Shown in pieces: positions 1 through 9,987 of a stretch of 64,000 nt of DNA (the first letter of the stretch is position 1; each line of letters starts with the position of its first letter). The stretch is from an uncultured Clostridia bacterium (GTDB lineage Bacteria > Bacillota > Clostridia > TANB77 > CAG-508). The notes beneath the pieces were generated by a model. The model saw nothing but the letters and a program-made list of their open reading frames with translations, made no database searches and was not told the origin of the DNA. The position numbers and the translations under genes are program-made. The DNA lies in NCBI GenBank assembly GCA_944390285.1, contig CALXPN010000001.1, positions 1-64,000 of the forward strand, read 5' to 3'.

Positions 1-305
1 TTAAATTTTTCTGCTTGTTTCATAAATCTAATACCTTTTCTATAACTTTCTGGATTTGGCATTCCAAAATTTCTTTCTATATTTTCTTTAGTTGATCTAC
101 CTTTTTGTTCAGCAATTATAGTAAATTTTTGATTACCTATTCTTCCTAATCCACATACAATTGCTTTATCATCTTTGAAATTCCTATCCCCATGAAGTTC
201 TATAAAATCATCAAAAATTTCTTCTATATAATCTAAAGATGTTTTTCTTTTCGGAGATCTTGCGATTTCAACTTTATCCCAAGCAGTCATTTTATTTTTT
301 TTCAA
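1..305 (-). CDS. accA: Acetyl-CoA carboxylase carboxyltransferase subunit alpha (partial)
   Basis: Only the first ~101 codons are present; the gene runs off the left edge. With AccD it forms the carboxyltransferase that moves CO2 from biotin to acetyl-CoA, giving malonyl-CoA in the cytoplasm. The family signature is clear: GDRNFKDD, AIVCGLGRIG, EQKGRSTKENI and NFGMPNPESYRK. I choose the TTG at 305 as start because AAGGAG at about 314-319 has ideal spacing to it; the in-frame ATG at 290 is five codons later and too far from that site. It lies 25 bp after accD, last visible gene of the fatty-acid operon. Confidence 0.93.
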   Translation of the reverse strand, partial: MKKNKMTAWDKVEIARSPKRKTSLDYIEEIFDDFIELHGDRNFKDDKAIVCGLGRIGNQKFTIIAEQKGRSTKENIERNFGMPNPESYRKGIRFMKQAEKF

Positions 306-330
306 AATTTTCACTCCTTATCTTTTTAAA

Positions 331-1167
331 TTACTTATGATATTTTATTAATTTACTTAATGTATCTTTTAAATCTTGTCTTTCCACTATTTTATCTATA
401 AATCCATGCTCTAGTAAAAATTCTGCTGTTTGGAATCCTTCTGGAAGAGATTCTCCTATAGTTTGTTCTATTACTCTTTTTCCAGCAAATCCAATCATTG
501 CTCCAGGTTCTGCTAAAATAATATCTGCTATACTTGCAAATGAAGCTGTAACACCTCCATATGTTGGATCTGTTAATACAGAAATATAAAGAAGTCCTGC
601 ATCATTTAATTTAGATATAGCTGCTGTTGTTTTAGCCATTTGCATTAATGATATTATTCCTTCTTGCATTCTAGCTCCACCAGAAACACAAAAAATTATA
701 ATTGGAAGTTTTAATTTTATTGCCTGTTCAATAGAGTATGTTATTTTTTCACCAACAACAACTCCCATACTTCCCATCATAAAACCACTATCCATAATAC
801 AAATAACTGTTTTTTCACCATTAATTTCTCCTATACCTGCACTAACAGCTTCTTCTAGTCCCGTTTTTTCTCGTAATGCTTTAATTTTTTTTGTATATTC
901 TTCTAAATGTAATGGATTTGTTGTATCTATATTTAAATCAAATCTTTCATATGTTCCTTCATCTATAATACTCTGTAATCTCCTATTAATATGCATTCTA
1001 AAATATGCACCACAATTTGGACAAATATTTAAATTATTTCTTACATCTTCTTTATAAATTATTTCCTGACATTTGTCACACTTAACCCATTTTCCTATTG
1101 GTATATCAACTTTATTTGTTTTGTTTTTAGCAGTTGGTGCTCTTTTTTTCATCTTGTCTACTATCAT
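331..1167 (-). CDS. accD: Acetyl-CoA carboxylase carboxyltransferase subunit beta
   Basis: Beta half of the carboxyltransferase that makes malonyl-CoA. The N-terminus carries the four-cysteine zinc ribbon (CDKC near residue 30, CPNC near 49), followed by the crotonase-like core with SGGARMQEG and the glycine-rich segment around [10 protein letters not shown]. At 278 aa it is a typical length. AAGGA lies about eight bases before the ATG. It sits between accC (22-bp gap) and accA (25-bp gap) in the same transcript. Confidence 0.96.
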   Translation of the reverse strand: MIVDKMKKRAPTAKNKTNKVDIPIGKWVKCDKCQEIIYKEDVRNNLNICPNCGAYFRMHINRRLQSIIDEGTYERFDLNIDTTNPLHLEEYTKKIKALREKTGLEEAVSAGIGEINGEKTVICIMDSGFMMGSMGVVVGEKITYSIEQAIKLKLPIIIFCVSGGARMQEGIISLMQMAKTTAAISKLNDAGLLYISVLTDPTYGGVTASFASIADIILAEPGAMIGFAGKRVIEQTIGESLPEGFQTAEFLLEHGFIDKIVERQDLKDTLSKLIKYHK

Positions 1168-1189
1168 TTTTTTATTCCTTTCTTATAAG

Positions 1190-2530
1190 TTATTCTAAAA
1201 TCTCTTTTTCAACAAAAGATGTATCAAAATTTCCTCTTATAAAATTAGGATTTGTAATAATTTTAAATAAAAAATCTATATTAGTATCTACACCTTCAAT
1301 TACAATTTCTTCAAGTGCTCTTTTCATTTTACTAATAGCTTCATTTCTGGTATCACCATGTGTTATAATTTTTGCTATCATTGAATCATATGTAGGTGGA
1401 ATTGTATATCCCTCATATATAGCTGTATCTATTCTTACACCATTTCCACCTGGAAGATTTAATCCTGTAATTGTTCCTGGACAAGGCATAAATTTTTTGC
1501 TTGGATTTTCTGCATTTATTCTACACTCTATACTATGTCCTCTAAATTCCACATTTTTTTGTTTTAATTTTAATTTTTCTCCAGCTGCTATTTTTATTTG
1601 ATTTTTTACTATATCAATTCCTGTTCTCATTTCAGTTATAGGATGCTCAACTTGAATTCTAGTATTCATTTCCATAAAATAAAAATTCTTATCACTATCT
1701 ACTAAAAACTCTATTGTTCCACAACTACTATATCCAGAAGCTTTTGCAGCCTTTACTGCTGCATCACCCATTTTGTTTCTTAATTTGTCATCAATAGCTG
1801 TTGAAGGGGTTTCTTCAATTATTTTTTGATTTCTTCTTTGTATAGAACAATCTCTTTCACCTAAATGTATGACATTTCCATATTCATCTGCTAAAATTTG
1901 TATTTCAACATGTCTAGGATTTTTTATGAATTTTTCTATATAAATTTCATCATCATTAAAAGAAACTTTTGCTTCTTGTCTTACAAGATTATAATTTTGA
2001 GCAAGTTCTTCTCTAGAATTTACAATACGTATTCCCTTTCCTCCACCACCAGCTGATGCTTTTAGCATTATAGGATATCCAATTTTTTCTGCAATTTTTT
2101 CTGCTTCTGCTATGTCTTTTATACTTCCATCTGAACCAGGAACTACTGGTACTCCAGCAGATTTCATTAATTCTTTTGCATTTGATTTATTTCCCATTAG
2201 TTCTATTACTTTATATGATGGACCAATAAATTTTATATTAGATTCTTCACAGATTTTTGCAAATTGACTATTTTCAGATAAGAAACCAAAACCAGGGTGA
2301 ATACAATCTGCACCAGTTATACTTGCAGCTTCTATAATATTTTTAAAATTCAAATAACTTTTTGATGAGTTTGCAGGACCAATACATATTGCTTCATCAG
2401 CTAAACGAGTATGCATTGCATCTTTATCTATTTCTGAATAAACTGCAACTGTTTTTATATTCATTTCTTTACATGCTCTTATTATTCTAACAGCAATTTC
2501 TCCTCTGTTTGCAATTAAAATTTTATTCAT
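1190..2530 (-). CDS. accC: Biotin carboxylase subunit of acetyl-CoA carboxylase
   Basis: ATP-grasp enzyme that carboxylates the biotin on AccB using bicarbonate and ATP. Visible features are the N-terminal [17 protein letters not shown], the glycine-rich ATP loop [12 protein letters not shown] near residue 160, and the catalytic [11 protein letters not shown] near 288. Length 446 aa is standard. It follows fabZ by 35 bp, in the order accB-fabZ-accC-accD-accA common in clostridial operons. Confidence 0.97.
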   Translation of the reverse strand: MNKILIANRGEIAVRIIRACKEMNIKTVAVYSEIDKDAMHTRLADEAICIGPANSSKSYLNFKNIIEAASITGADCIHPGFGFLSENSQFAKICEESNIKFIGPSYKVIELMGNKSNAKELMKSAGVPVVPGSDGSIKDIAEAEKIAEKIGYPIMLKASAGGGGKGIRIVNSREELAQNYNLVRQEAKVSFNDDEIYIEKFIKNPRHVEIQILADEYGNVIHLGERDCSIQRRNQKIIEETPSTAIDDKLRNKMGDAAVKAAKASGYSSCGTIEFLVDSDKNFYFMEMNTRIQVEHPITEMRTGIDIVKNQIKIAAGEKLKLKQKNVEFRGHSIECRINAENPSKKFMPCPGTITGLNLPGGNGVRIDTAIYEGYTIPPTYDSMIAKIITHGDTRNEAISKMKRALEEIVIEGVDTNIDFLFKIITNPNFIRGNFDTSFVEKEILE

Positions 2531-2565
2531 AATACATCCTTCCTTTTTGAATAAATAACATGTTA

Positions 2566-2994
2566 CTAATCTCCAACTACAGCAAATGTTAGCTCTCCTT
2601 TTGCTACAACTTTATCATTTACTGTTGCTTTAGCTTCACCTATACCTATAGGTCCTTTTCTTTTGATTACTTTTACTTCTAATCTCAATTTATCTCCAGG
2701 TACAACCATCTTTTTAAATTTCATTTTATCTATTCCGCCAAATAAAGCATTTTTTCCTTTATTCTCTTCCATACTAAGTATAGCAACAGCACCAGTTTGA
2801 GCTAAACTTTCTGTAATTAATACACCTGGCATAATTGGGTTCCCTGGAAAATGTCCTTTAAAATACCATTCATCTTCTCTTACATATTTATATGCTATTG
2901 CACTTTCTCCTGGAATAAATTCTTCTACTTCATCTATCATTAAAAAAGGATCTCTTTGTGGAATTATTTTTTCTATTTCTTCTTTATTTAACAT
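2566..2994 (-). CDS. fabZ: 3-hydroxyacyl-ACP dehydratase FabZ
   Basis: Hot-dog-fold dehydratase that converts 3-hydroxyacyl-ACP to trans-2-enoyl-ACP in each elongation cycle. The active-site His is in [13 protein letters not shown] and the acidic residue in [10 protein letters not shown], both in the expected place for a 142-aa FabZ. It starts 12 bp after accB. No FabA-type isomerase is visible here; the product partner would be the FabK-like reductase at the head of the operon. Confidence 0.96.
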   Translation of the reverse strand: MLNKEEIEKIIPQRDPFLMIDEVEEFIPGESAIAYKYVREDEWYFKGHFPGNPIMPGVLITESLAQTGAVAILSMEENKGKNALFGGIDKMKFKKMVVPGDKLRLEVKVIKRKGPIGIGEAKATVNDKVVAKGELTFAVVGD

Positions 2995-3006
2995 TTTTAT
3001 CTCCTT

Positions 3007-3474
3007 TTATTTTATTTTGAAAAGTGGTTTTCCATATTCTACTGGTTCTCCATCTTTTACTAGTATTGCTATTATCTCACCATCAAACTCTGATTCTATT
3101 TCATTCATTAGTTTCATAGCTTCTATTATGCAAAGTACATCTCCTTTTTTTACTTTTTTTCCCACTTCTACATAAGGATTAGAAGTTGGAGATGGTTTTA
3201 AATAAAAAGTTCCTACCATTGGAGATTTTACTATATTATAATTTTCTTTTTCTTCTGCTTCTTTAGTTTCTTCTTTTTCTTCAGGTTTCTCAACATTTTT
3301 AACTTCTGATACTTCTTTTACTTCCAAAATTGGTGTTTCAGATACTTTTTGAATTATTTGTTTTTCTTCTTTTTTCATACTTATTTTCATGCCATCAGGA
3401 AAATCAATTTCAATAGAAGTCAATTTTGAATTTCCCATATCATCCATTAATTGTTTGATTTTTTCATACTCCAT
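3007..3474 (-). CDS. accB: Biotin carboxyl carrier protein of acetyl-CoA carboxylase
   Basis: Carries the biotin that shuttles CO2 between AccC and AccA/AccD. The C-terminal biotinyl domain shows the target lysine in EAMKLMNEI at about residue 121. Before it comes a Glu/Lys-rich flexible linker (about residues 45-78), and the N-terminus has the usual short helical part. The biotin must be attached by the operon's own BirA, which is notable because birA is frameshifted in this sequence. Confidence 0.96.
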   Translation of the reverse strand: MEYEKIKQLMDDMGNSKLTSIEIDFPDGMKISMKKEEKQIIQKVSETPILEVKEVSEVKNVEKPEEKEETKEAEEKENYNIVKSPMVGTFYLKPSPTSNPYVEVGKKVKKGDVLCIIEAMKLMNEIESEFDGEIIAILVKDGEPVEYGKPLFKIK

Positions 3475-3541
3475 TTTTACTTATTCCTTTCTTTATAATT
3501 TTTATATTATTTATATTTATTATAAGCATTCAAAAAAGATT

Positions 3542-4783
3542 TTATTTTTCATATTTTCTTATAATTATACTTGCATTATGTCCACCAAATCCTAAAGAAT
3601 TAGACATAACAACTTTTACATTCTTTTTTATTGGTTCATTTGGAACAATATTTAAATCACATTCTTCATCTTTTTCTTTATAATTAATTGTTGGAGGAAC
3701 TATTCCATCTTCAATTGCCATAACAGAAAATATAGCTTCTGTAGCACCTGCAGCACCTAAAAGATGACCTGTATTTCCTTTTGTAGAACTCATTAATACA
3801 TTTTTACTTGCTTTCTCTCCTAATGCTGTTTTTACAGCTGAAGTCTCACAAGAATCATTCAAATGTGTTGATGTTCCATGTGCATTTATATAATCTATGT
3901 CTTCAGGTTTAATTCCTGCATCTTCTATTGCTCTTTTCATTGCTCTTGCTCCACCTTCTCCATTTGGCGCTGGTGAAGTTATATGAAAGCTATCTGATGT
4001 TGAACCATAACCTATTATTTCTCCATAGATTTTAGCACCTCTTTTTTTAGCATGTTCTAATTCTTCAAGTACAAGAACAGCCGCACCTTCTCCCATTACA
4101 AATCCACTTCTTTCCTTGTCAAACGGAATACTTGCTCTATCTTTATCTGTATTATTACATAAAGCTTTCATATTTTCAAAGCCTGCTATTCCTATTTCGC
4201 AAATTGATGCTTCTGTACCACCTGCAAGTATTGCATCTTCTGTTCCTAGCTTAATTGCTCTATATGCTTCTCCTATTGCATTAGTTGAAGATGCACATGC
4301 AGTTATTACTGAAATAGACTCACCTTTTATGCCTAAATCTATAGTAACATTTCCTGCTGGCATATTTGCGATTGCCATTGGTATAAACATTGGTGATACT
4401 CTATTATGTCCTTTAGCATAATTTATTTCACATTGTTCTTGTATTGTTTTTAAGCCACCTATACCAGTACTTATATATGCACCTATTCTTTCAAAATCTG
4501 TATTATCTTTTGTTATTTTACTATCTTCAAATGCTTCTCTTGCAGCAACAATAGCAAACTGTGAACTTCTATCTAGTCTTCTTGCTTGTTTTGTTTCAAA
4601 ATATTCTGATGGTTCAAAATTTTTAACTTCTGCTGCTAATGTTGTTTTATAGCCTGTAGTATCAAAATGTGTAATTTTATCTATTCCACATCTTTTTTCT
4701 TTAATTCCATTCCATGCTTCTTTTACATTATTTCCAATAGGAGTTATTGCTCCCAATCCTGTAATTACAACTCTTTTTTCCAT
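3542..4783 (-). CDS. fabF: 3-oxoacyl-ACP synthase II (beta-ketoacyl-ACP synthase)
   Basis: Condensing enzyme that extends acyl-ACP with malonyl-ACP. The Cys-His-His triad is visible: Cys in VITACASST (about 163), His in NAHGTSTHLND, His in GNTGHLLGAAG. I start at the ATG at 4783 (MEKRVVITG) since GAGGT is six bases before it; the upstream in-frame ATG at 4798 has no such site. Product is 413 aa. It follows fabG by 23 bp. No fabH is present here, so initiation must be encoded elsewhere. Confidence 0.96.
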   Translation of the reverse strand: MEKRVVITGLGAITPIGNNVKEAWNGIKEKRCGIDKITHFDTTGYKTTLAAEVKNFEPSEYFETKQARRLDRSSQFAIVAAREAFEDSKITKDNTDFERIGAYISTGIGGLKTIQEQCEINYAKGHNRVSPMFIPMAIANMPAGNVTIDLGIKGESISVITACASSTNAIGEAYRAIKLGTEDAILAGGTEASICEIGIAGFENMKALCNNTDKDRASIPFDKERSGFVMGEGAAVLVLEELEHAKKRGAKIYGEIIGYGSTSDSFHITSPAPNGEGGARAMKRAIEDAGIKPEDIDYINAHGTSTHLNDSCETSAVKTALGEKASKNVLMSSTKGNTGHLLGAAGATEAIFSVMAIEDGIVPPTINYKEKDEECDLNIVPNEPIKKNVKVVMSNSLGFGGHNASIIIRKYEK

Positions 4784-4806
4784 ATTATTACCTCTCATTT
4801 TAAAAT

Positions 4807-5541
4807 TTACATAAGCATTCCGCCATCTATATTAATTACTTGGCCAGTAATATAACTACTATCTTTTGATGCTAAAAATTTCACAACATTTGCAACATCT
4901 TCTGCTGTTCCCATTCTTTTTAAAGGAATATTTTTAGCTATTTGTTCTTTGATTTCCGGTTTTAAAACATTTGTCATATCTGTTTCAATAAACCCAGGTG
5001 CAACAGCATTTATTAGAATATTTCTTGAAGCTACTTCTTTTGCTAGACTTTTAGTAAATCCTATTATTCCTGCTTTTGATGCAGAATAATTTGTTTGACC
5101 AGCATTGCCTGAAATACCTACAACTGATGATATATTTATTATTCTTCCTGAACGAGCTTTCATCATATATGGTAATACATTTTTTGTTACATTAAATGTT
5201 CCTACTAAATTTACATCTAATACACTTTTAAAATCTTCTGGTTTCATTCTTGCTAAAAGCATATCTTTAGTTATTCCAGCATTATTTACTAATACATCTA
5301 TTTGTCCAAATTTTTCGATAATACTTTTTACTGCATTTTCACATTCTTCAAAGTTTGATACATCAGCTTTAACAAATAAACATTTTACATTATTTGCTTC
5401 AATCTCACTTTTTAAAACATCTAAATCATCTGTTTCTTTTCTATAATTTATACATATATTATACCCTTCTTTAGCAAATGTCAAAGCGATTTTTTTTCCT
5501 ATGCCTCTTGTGGCACCTGTTATAAAAGCAACTTCACTCAT
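4807..5541 (-). CDS. fabG: 3-oxoacyl-ACP reductase FabG
   Basis: NADPH-dependent short-chain dehydrogenase that reduces 3-oxoacyl-ACP. It has the Rossmann TGATRGIGKKIA near the N-terminus, NNAG near residue 90, and the catalytic Ser, Tyr and Lys in ISSVVG and YSASKAG. The C-terminal GQVINIDGGM is standard. At 244 aa it is full length. It begins one base after the fabD stop, so the two are probably co-translated. Confidence 0.97.
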   Translation of the reverse strand: MSEVAFITGATRGIGKKIALTFAKEGYNICINYRKETDDLDVLKSEIEANNVKCLFVKADVSNFEECENAVKSIIEKFGQIDVLVNNAGITKDMLLARMKPEDFKSVLDVNLVGTFNVTKNVLPYMMKARSGRIINISSVVGISGNAGQTNYSASKAGIIGFTKSLAKEVASRNILINAVAPGFIETDMTNVLKPEIKEQIAKNIPLKRMGTAEDVANVVKFLASKDSSYITGQVINIDGGMLM

Positions 5542-5542
5542 T

Positions 5543-6484
5543 TTAATTCTCCTTTTTTAAAAAATTAATAGTATTTTCTAAAGATTCAACATTATTTATG
5601 TTCAATATATTTATTTGTTTATTTGTTTCAATTCTTTTTACAAATCCAGATAAAGTTTTTCCAGGTCCTATCTCTATAAATGTATCTACACCCTCTTCTA
5701 ACATTGTTTCTAGTCCTTTTGAAAATCTAACTGGACTTATAATATGTTTTGCCAAAATATTCTTTACATTATCATTTGAACTATATATTTTGCCATCTAA
5801 ATTTTTTACTACTTTTGTTTCAAATTTATTTATATTAATATTTTCTAATTCTTTTTCCAATGCTTTTGAAGCTTTTTCTAATTTTTCTGTATGGAATGGT
5901 CCTGAAGTATTTAGTATTCTTACTTTTCTTGCCCCTTTATCTTTTGCAAGTTTCTCTATTTCTTCAATACCATCTTTGTCTCCAGTTACAACAACCTGAC
6001 CAGGACAATTGAAATTAACAGCTTTTGCAAAACCATTTTTAACTTCTCTACAAACATTTTCTACTATCTCGTCTTCTAATCCTAAAACAGCTGCCATTTG
6101 CCAATCACCTTGTGGAGCTAAATCTTGCATATATTCTCCTCTTTTTTTAACAAGTTTAACACCTTCTTCAAAATTAATTGCTTTACTATATATCAATCCT
6201 GAGTATTCTCCCAAACTAAGTCCACTAGATATTTCTGCTCTTATATTTTCATTTTCTAATATTTTTAATATTGCTAAACTCATAGTAAGTATACAAATTT
6301 GTGTATATTTAGTTTGATTTAAAAGATTTTGAGGATCCTCAAAAGAAATCTTATTTACTGGTATTTCTGTTAATTCTTCTACTTTTTGATAAACTTTTTT
6401 TACATCATCATATTTTTCATATAAATCTTTTCCCATTCCTATGGTCTGAGAACCTTGTCCTGGAAATAAAAAACCTATTTTCAT
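5543..6484 (-). CDS. fabD: Malonyl-CoA:ACP transacylase
   Basis: Transfers malonyl from CoA to acyl carrier protein. The sequence opens with FPGQGSQTIGMGKD, has the nucleophile Ser in GLSLGEYSGL near residue 92 and the catalytic His in GPFHTEKLE near 201. Its ATG overlaps the birA stop codon as ATGA, which implies translational coupling to birA. That matters because ribosomes terminating early at the birA frameshift would not reach this start. Confidence 0.96.
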   Translation of the reverse strand: MKIGFLFPGQGSQTIGMGKDLYEKYDDVKKVYQKVEELTEIPVNKISFEDPQNLLNQTKYTQICILTMSLAILKILENENIRAEISSGLSLGEYSGLIYSKAINFEEGVKLVKKRGEYMQDLAPQGDWQMAAVLGLEDEIVENVCREVKNGFAKAVNFNCPGQVVVTGDKDGIEEIEKLAKDKGARKVRILNTSGPFHTEKLEKASKALEKELENININKFETKVVKNLDGKIYSSNDNVKNILAKHIISPVRFSKGLETMLEEGVDTFIEIGPGKTLSGFVKRIETNKQINILNINNVESLENTINFLKKEN

Positions 6485-7057
6485 AAATTCTCACCTATCC
6501 TTCTAATAATTCTATTTTCAAATATATTACAAAATTCTTCTATAACTTTTTTATTATCTATTATAATATTAAACTCATTCAGTATAGAAGAAGCTATTTG
6601 TTTTATATCTTCTGGAAAATCTTTTTTATTTGTATTTATACCTATTCCTATAACAATTGCTTTTACTTTTTCTCCGACTATTTTAGTTTCACACAAAATA
6701 CCACCAATCTTTTTATTATTATATATGATATCATTTGGTTTTTTTATTTTTAAGTTTATATTATATGTCTTTTTTAAAACTTCTAAAATCGTTTCTGCAA
6801 CTTCTGTAGTCATACCATCTAATCTAGATATATCACAATTTGATTTAATATAAAATGAAAAAGCAATATTATTTCTTTCATCTGTATGCCATATTCTTCC
6901 ATGTGTACCGTTTTCCATTTGTTTGAATCTCCGAAATTATAACTGTACCATTTTCAATTTGTTTTTTATTAATTCTTCTCCAAACTTCAAGTTGTGTTGA
7001 ATCTATTTTTTCATAATATTCTATATTTCTACCTAAAAATTTAGTATTTAAACTCAT
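6481..7057 (-). CDS. birA: Biotin-protein ligase, needs one +1 frameshift at CGG
   Basis: Attaches biotin to AccB through biotinyl-AMP. The gene starts at the ATG at 7057, overlapping the acyl-CoA synthetase stop as ATGA, and ends in ATGA overlap with fabD. Read straight, it stops after about 60 codons. Skipping one base at 6910 joins the N-terminal part (DSTQLEVWRR, NGTVIISEIQTNGK) to the rest (GTHGRIWHTD, KKPNDI, KIGGILCETK, GIGINTN), restoring the family's Gly-rich biotin loop. Joined product is about 192 aa, a catalytic domain without the N-terminal HTH. Everything else is intact, so it does not look like a decaying gene. Confidence 0.88.
6908..6910 (-). other. In-frame CGG, +1 shift site in birA
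   Basis: Codon 50 of birA reads CGG after AAA. Skipping its C gives GGT (Gly), the conserved residue of the family's GRGR-like loop, and restores the long frame. Staying in frame leads to TGA eight codons later. Confidence 0.75.
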
Positions 7058-8781
7058 TTATTCTTTTTGCTTTCCTTTATTATTACTTCTAAATTTTTTT
7101 CTCTTTTAATTTTATTGGTTGCAGTTTTAATTAAAGGTTTTTGAGATATTAATACACCTCTTATTGCTTTATATTTAGGCATACTTTGATTTATCTCTTT
7201 TACTTGTTCACATAATTTCTTATAAATATTTTCTTCACCTTTTACCTTATAGACATTTTCTGCTGTCTCTTGATTGTATATTATTTTAACAAAAATTTTT
7301 ATATCGTTTACATCTTCAGACATCTGCATTCCGAAAATAAAAGACTCTTCTACACCTTCTATTTTGTTTACTAAATTTTCCATTTCTTCTGGAAAAATAT
7401 TTTTTCCATTTTTTAAAACTATTACACTCTTTTTTCTACCACGAATAAAAATATATCCTTCTTCATCTATTTTAGCTAAATCACCAGTATAAAACCAATT
7501 ATCTATAATAGAATCTTTTGTCGCTTTTTTATTACCATAATATTCTAACATTATATTAGGTCCTTTTACTACAAGTTCCCCTACACCATCTTTATCAATA
7601 TTATCTAATTTAGCTTCAACACTTGGAAGTGTTTTTCCAATAGATCCTACTTTGTAATATTTTTTATTTCCTATTGCTACTACTGGTGAGGTTTCAGTTA
7701 AACCATATGCTTGAACTAGATTTAAACCTAATGCTCTGAAATTATTTTCTATTGTTGCATCTAAACTTGCTGCTCCACTTATCATTAATTTTACATTTCC
7801 ACCAAGCATATCATGTATATCTTTAAAGATTTTTTTTCTTTCTTCCATAGAAGCATTTATATATAATTTTTTATTTTCTCTGATTAATTCCGCTTTTCCT
7901 TGTTTATCAAGCTTTTTTCTTATTATTTTATAAATTCCTTCATATATAGCTGGTACTGAAGCCATCACAGAAATTTTATATTCATTCATGTTTTCAACAA
8001 TATGCCTTATACCATCACAAAATACTGTTTGGGCGCCAATATACAAAGAGAATAGAAATCCAACTGTACATTCAAAAACATGATGTAAAGGTAAAAAAGA
8101 TAAAAATATATCATCTGAATTAACATCTAAAACAGACGCAAGATCCATTAAATTAGAACATATATTTTTATGTGACAATGCTACTATTTTAGAAGCAGAT
8201 GTAGTTCCTGATGTAAAAAGCATTATATTCATTATTTCATTATTTATTTTAGCATCGATAAATTCTCTATTTCCATTTTTTATTAGTTTTTTTCCTTGTT
8301 CAATTAATTCAAGTTCTGAATAAATTCCATCTTTATGCTCTGTTAAATCCATTGAAATTAAATGTTTTAAATTACTAGTCCCACTTAATTTTATTTTTTT
8401 CAAAGATTCTTCATATTTTTTTGAATAAAAAATAGCTTCTATTTCGGACCTCTCTATTAATGAAGCAAGTTCTGGCTCTGGCAAAGATTTATCTAAAGGT
8501 ACTACTATACCAGTTCCACAAACTATAGATAAATACGCAATTTCCCATTCGTATCTATTTTCACCTATAACTGCTATTCTTTTATTTTTTAATTTCATAT
8601 CTATTAAAGCTGTTCCTAATGCATCTACCATTTCTCTTACTTGCTTATGTGTAATTGTTCTATACTTATTTTTATCTATTCTTAATTTATATGCTATTTT
8701 ATTTCCAAATTTGTCACCAGATTTTTTTAACATATCTTTTAAATCTGTTATTTTCATATAATCATATAATCTTTCGCTCAT
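7054..8781 (-). CDS. Long-chain acyl-CoA/acyl-ACP synthetase (AMP-binding)
   Basis: Member of the ANL adenylating family, activating a fatty acid with ATP. It shows the P-loop LFTSGTTSASK (about residue 190), the YGLTETSP motif, the hinge-region YTGDLAKIDEEGY and the GRKKSVIVLKNGKNI stretch. I start at the ATG at 8781, eight bases after AGGAG. Its place inside the fatty-acid synthesis operon, coupled to birA, suggests recycling of exogenous or released fatty acids to thioesters, but CoA versus ACP as acceptor cannot be decided from sequence. Confidence 0.88.
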   Translation of the reverse strand: MSERLYDYMKITDLKDMLKKSGDKFGNKIAYKLRIDKNKYRTITHKQVREMVDALGTALIDMKLKNKRIAVIGENRYEWEIAYLSIVCGTGIVVPLDKSLPEPELASLIERSEIEAIFYSKKYEESLKKIKLSGTSNLKHLISMDLTEHKDGIYSELELIEQGKKLIKNGNREFIDAKINNEIMNIMLFTSGTTSASKIVALSHKNICSNLMDLASVLDVNSDDIFLSFLPLHHVFECTVGFLFSLYIGAQTVFCDGIRHIVENMNEYKISVMASVPAIYEGIYKIIRKKLDKQGKAELIRENKKLYINASMEERKKIFKDIHDMLGGNVKLMISGAASLDATIENNFRALGLNLVQAYGLTETSPVVAIGNKKYYKVGSIGKTLPSVEAKLDNIDKDGVGELVVKGPNIMLEYYGNKKATKDSIIDNWFYTGDLAKIDEEGYIFIRGRKKSVIVLKNGKNIFPEEMENLVNKIEGVEESFIFGMQMSEDVNDIKIFVKIIYNQETAENVYKVKGEENIYKKLCEQVKEINQSMPKYKAIRGVLISQKPLIKTATNKIKREKNLEVIIKESKKNK

Positions 8782-8829
8782 AATCACTCTCCTACCATAT
8801 GTATTTATATCATATTTTTTAAAAAAAAT

Positions 8830-8855
8830 CTTTATACTGATAGGTCAGTATAAAG
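8830..8855. terminator. Perfect 11-bp hairpin after fabK with T8 tract; same core as the fabK operator
   Basis: CTTTATACTGA and TCAGTATAAAG flank a TAGG centre. On the minus strand it is followed directly by ATTTTTTTT, so it fits an intrinsic terminator after the fabK-like gene. Its core ATACTGA-N4-TCAGTAT also matches the palindrome inside the fabK promoter, so it may be a second binding site controlling the acyl-CoA synthetase and downstream genes. Confidence 0.7.
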
Positions 8856-8870
8856 AAACATTTGTTTTTA

Positions 8871-9920
8871 TTATAAGTTTTTTACTAGCTCTTGAATTAT
8901 ATTATGAACACTTGTTATCTCAGTTACTTTATCTACATTGCTACCACAAAAAACGAGTCCATTATCAATATCTCCCTTTACAGAATTTATCAATGCTTTT
9001 GTTATACAATATGGTGTTGTTTTTGGATTACAGGTTTTTATACAATTATAACATCCATTTAATTTTTCATTTGACTTTTCTACTTTTTTTATGAACCTAT
9101 TTTCAATTGCTCTTCCTGGCATTCCTACAGGACTTTTAATTATTTTTATATCTTCTTTTTTTGCATTAATATATGCATTTTTAAATTCTATTGAGGCATC
9201 ACATTCATATGTTGCAACAAATCTTGTAGCCATTTGTACTCCGTTTGCTCCTAAATTTAAAAATTTCTTTATATCATTTGCATCCCATATACCACCAGCA
9301 CATATTATAGGAATTTCTTTTCCCGTTTCCTTTTCTATCTCTTTTATATATTCTACAACTTCTCTTGTTATATCTTCTAAAGATTGATTTCCAATTTCAT
9401 TTGCTTTAAATCCTAAATGTCCTCCTGCCTCAGGTCCTTCTATTACTATTAAGTCTGGAATATAATCATATTTTTTTCTCCAATACTCTACTATAAGTTT
9501 TGCACACCTTTTCGAAGATACTATTGGTGCTATTTTTGTATTTGTACCTTTTACAAACTTTGGTAATTCCTTTGGTATTCCCGCTCCTGAAATTATTAAA
9601 TCTATTTTTTGTTTAACACACTCTTCTATTATTATGTCATAATCTGTCATCGCTACCATTACATTCATTCCAATTATTTTATCATCTCCTGCAATTTCTC
9701 TAGCAAGTTTTATTTCTTTTCCTATCGCTCTTAAATTAGCTTCTCTAGGATTTATATTAAAATCAGATTCTTTATATCCTATATCTGCAGCTGAAAGAAC
9801 ACCAATTCCTCCTTCTTTACTAACATTACCTGCTAAATTGTGAAGAGAAACTCCTACACCCATTCCTCCTTGAATTATTGGATATTTAGACTCTTTATTT
9901 CCTACTTTTATACCTTTCAT
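8871..9920 (-). CDS. fabK: FabK-like enoyl-ACP reductase / nitronate monooxygenase family flavoprotein
   Basis: FMN TIM-barrel of the NMO/FabK family, 349 aa. Features include PIIQGGMGVG at the N-terminus, GMNVMVAM near residue 95, SGAGIPKEL, IEGPEAGGHLG and GANGVQMATRF. Position at the head of the FASII operon argues for enoyl-ACP reduction. It is longer than classic FabK (about 320 aa) because of a Cys-rich insert (GCYNCIKTCNPK) near residue 292, seen in a branch often annotated nitronate monooxygenase, so the enzyme activity is inferred. Strong AGGAGGT ribosome site. Confidence 0.72.
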   Translation of the reverse strand: MKGIKVGNKESKYPIIQGGMGVGVSLHNLAGNVSKEGGIGVLSAADIGYKESDFNINPREANLRAIGKEIKLAREIAGDDKIIGMNVMVAMTDYDIIIEECVKQKIDLIISGAGIPKELPKFVKGTNTKIAPIVSSKRCAKLIVEYWRKKYDYIPDLIVIEGPEAGGHLGFKANEIGNQSLEDITREVVEYIKEIEKETGKEIPIICAGGIWDANDIKKFLNLGANGVQMATRFVATYECDASIEFKNAYINAKKEDIKIIKSPVGMPGRAIENRFIKKVEKSNEKLNGCYNCIKTCNPKTTPYCITKALINSVKGDIDNGLVFCGSNVDKVTEITSVHNIIQELVKNL

Positions 9921-9951
9921 AGTTTACCTCCTAAACTAAATTCCATTTTAT

Positions 9952-9962
9952 ACTGATACAGT
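9952..9962. promoter_or_regulatory. Possible degenerate operator half-site in fabK leader
   Basis: ACTGATACAGT is a short 4-3-4 palindrome sharing the ATACTGA half-site of the two better operators. It lies between the predicted fabK -10 box and the start codon. Confidence 0.35.
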
Positions 9963-9987
9963 TTTATCACTAAAATTAGAAAATATC

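Noticed and set aside
6900-6925. Classical -1 programmed frameshift at an A-rich slippery site in birA
   Set aside because: The frame change is +1 and there is no X-XXY-YYZ heptamer. The common feature with the other three sites is CGG, not the A run.
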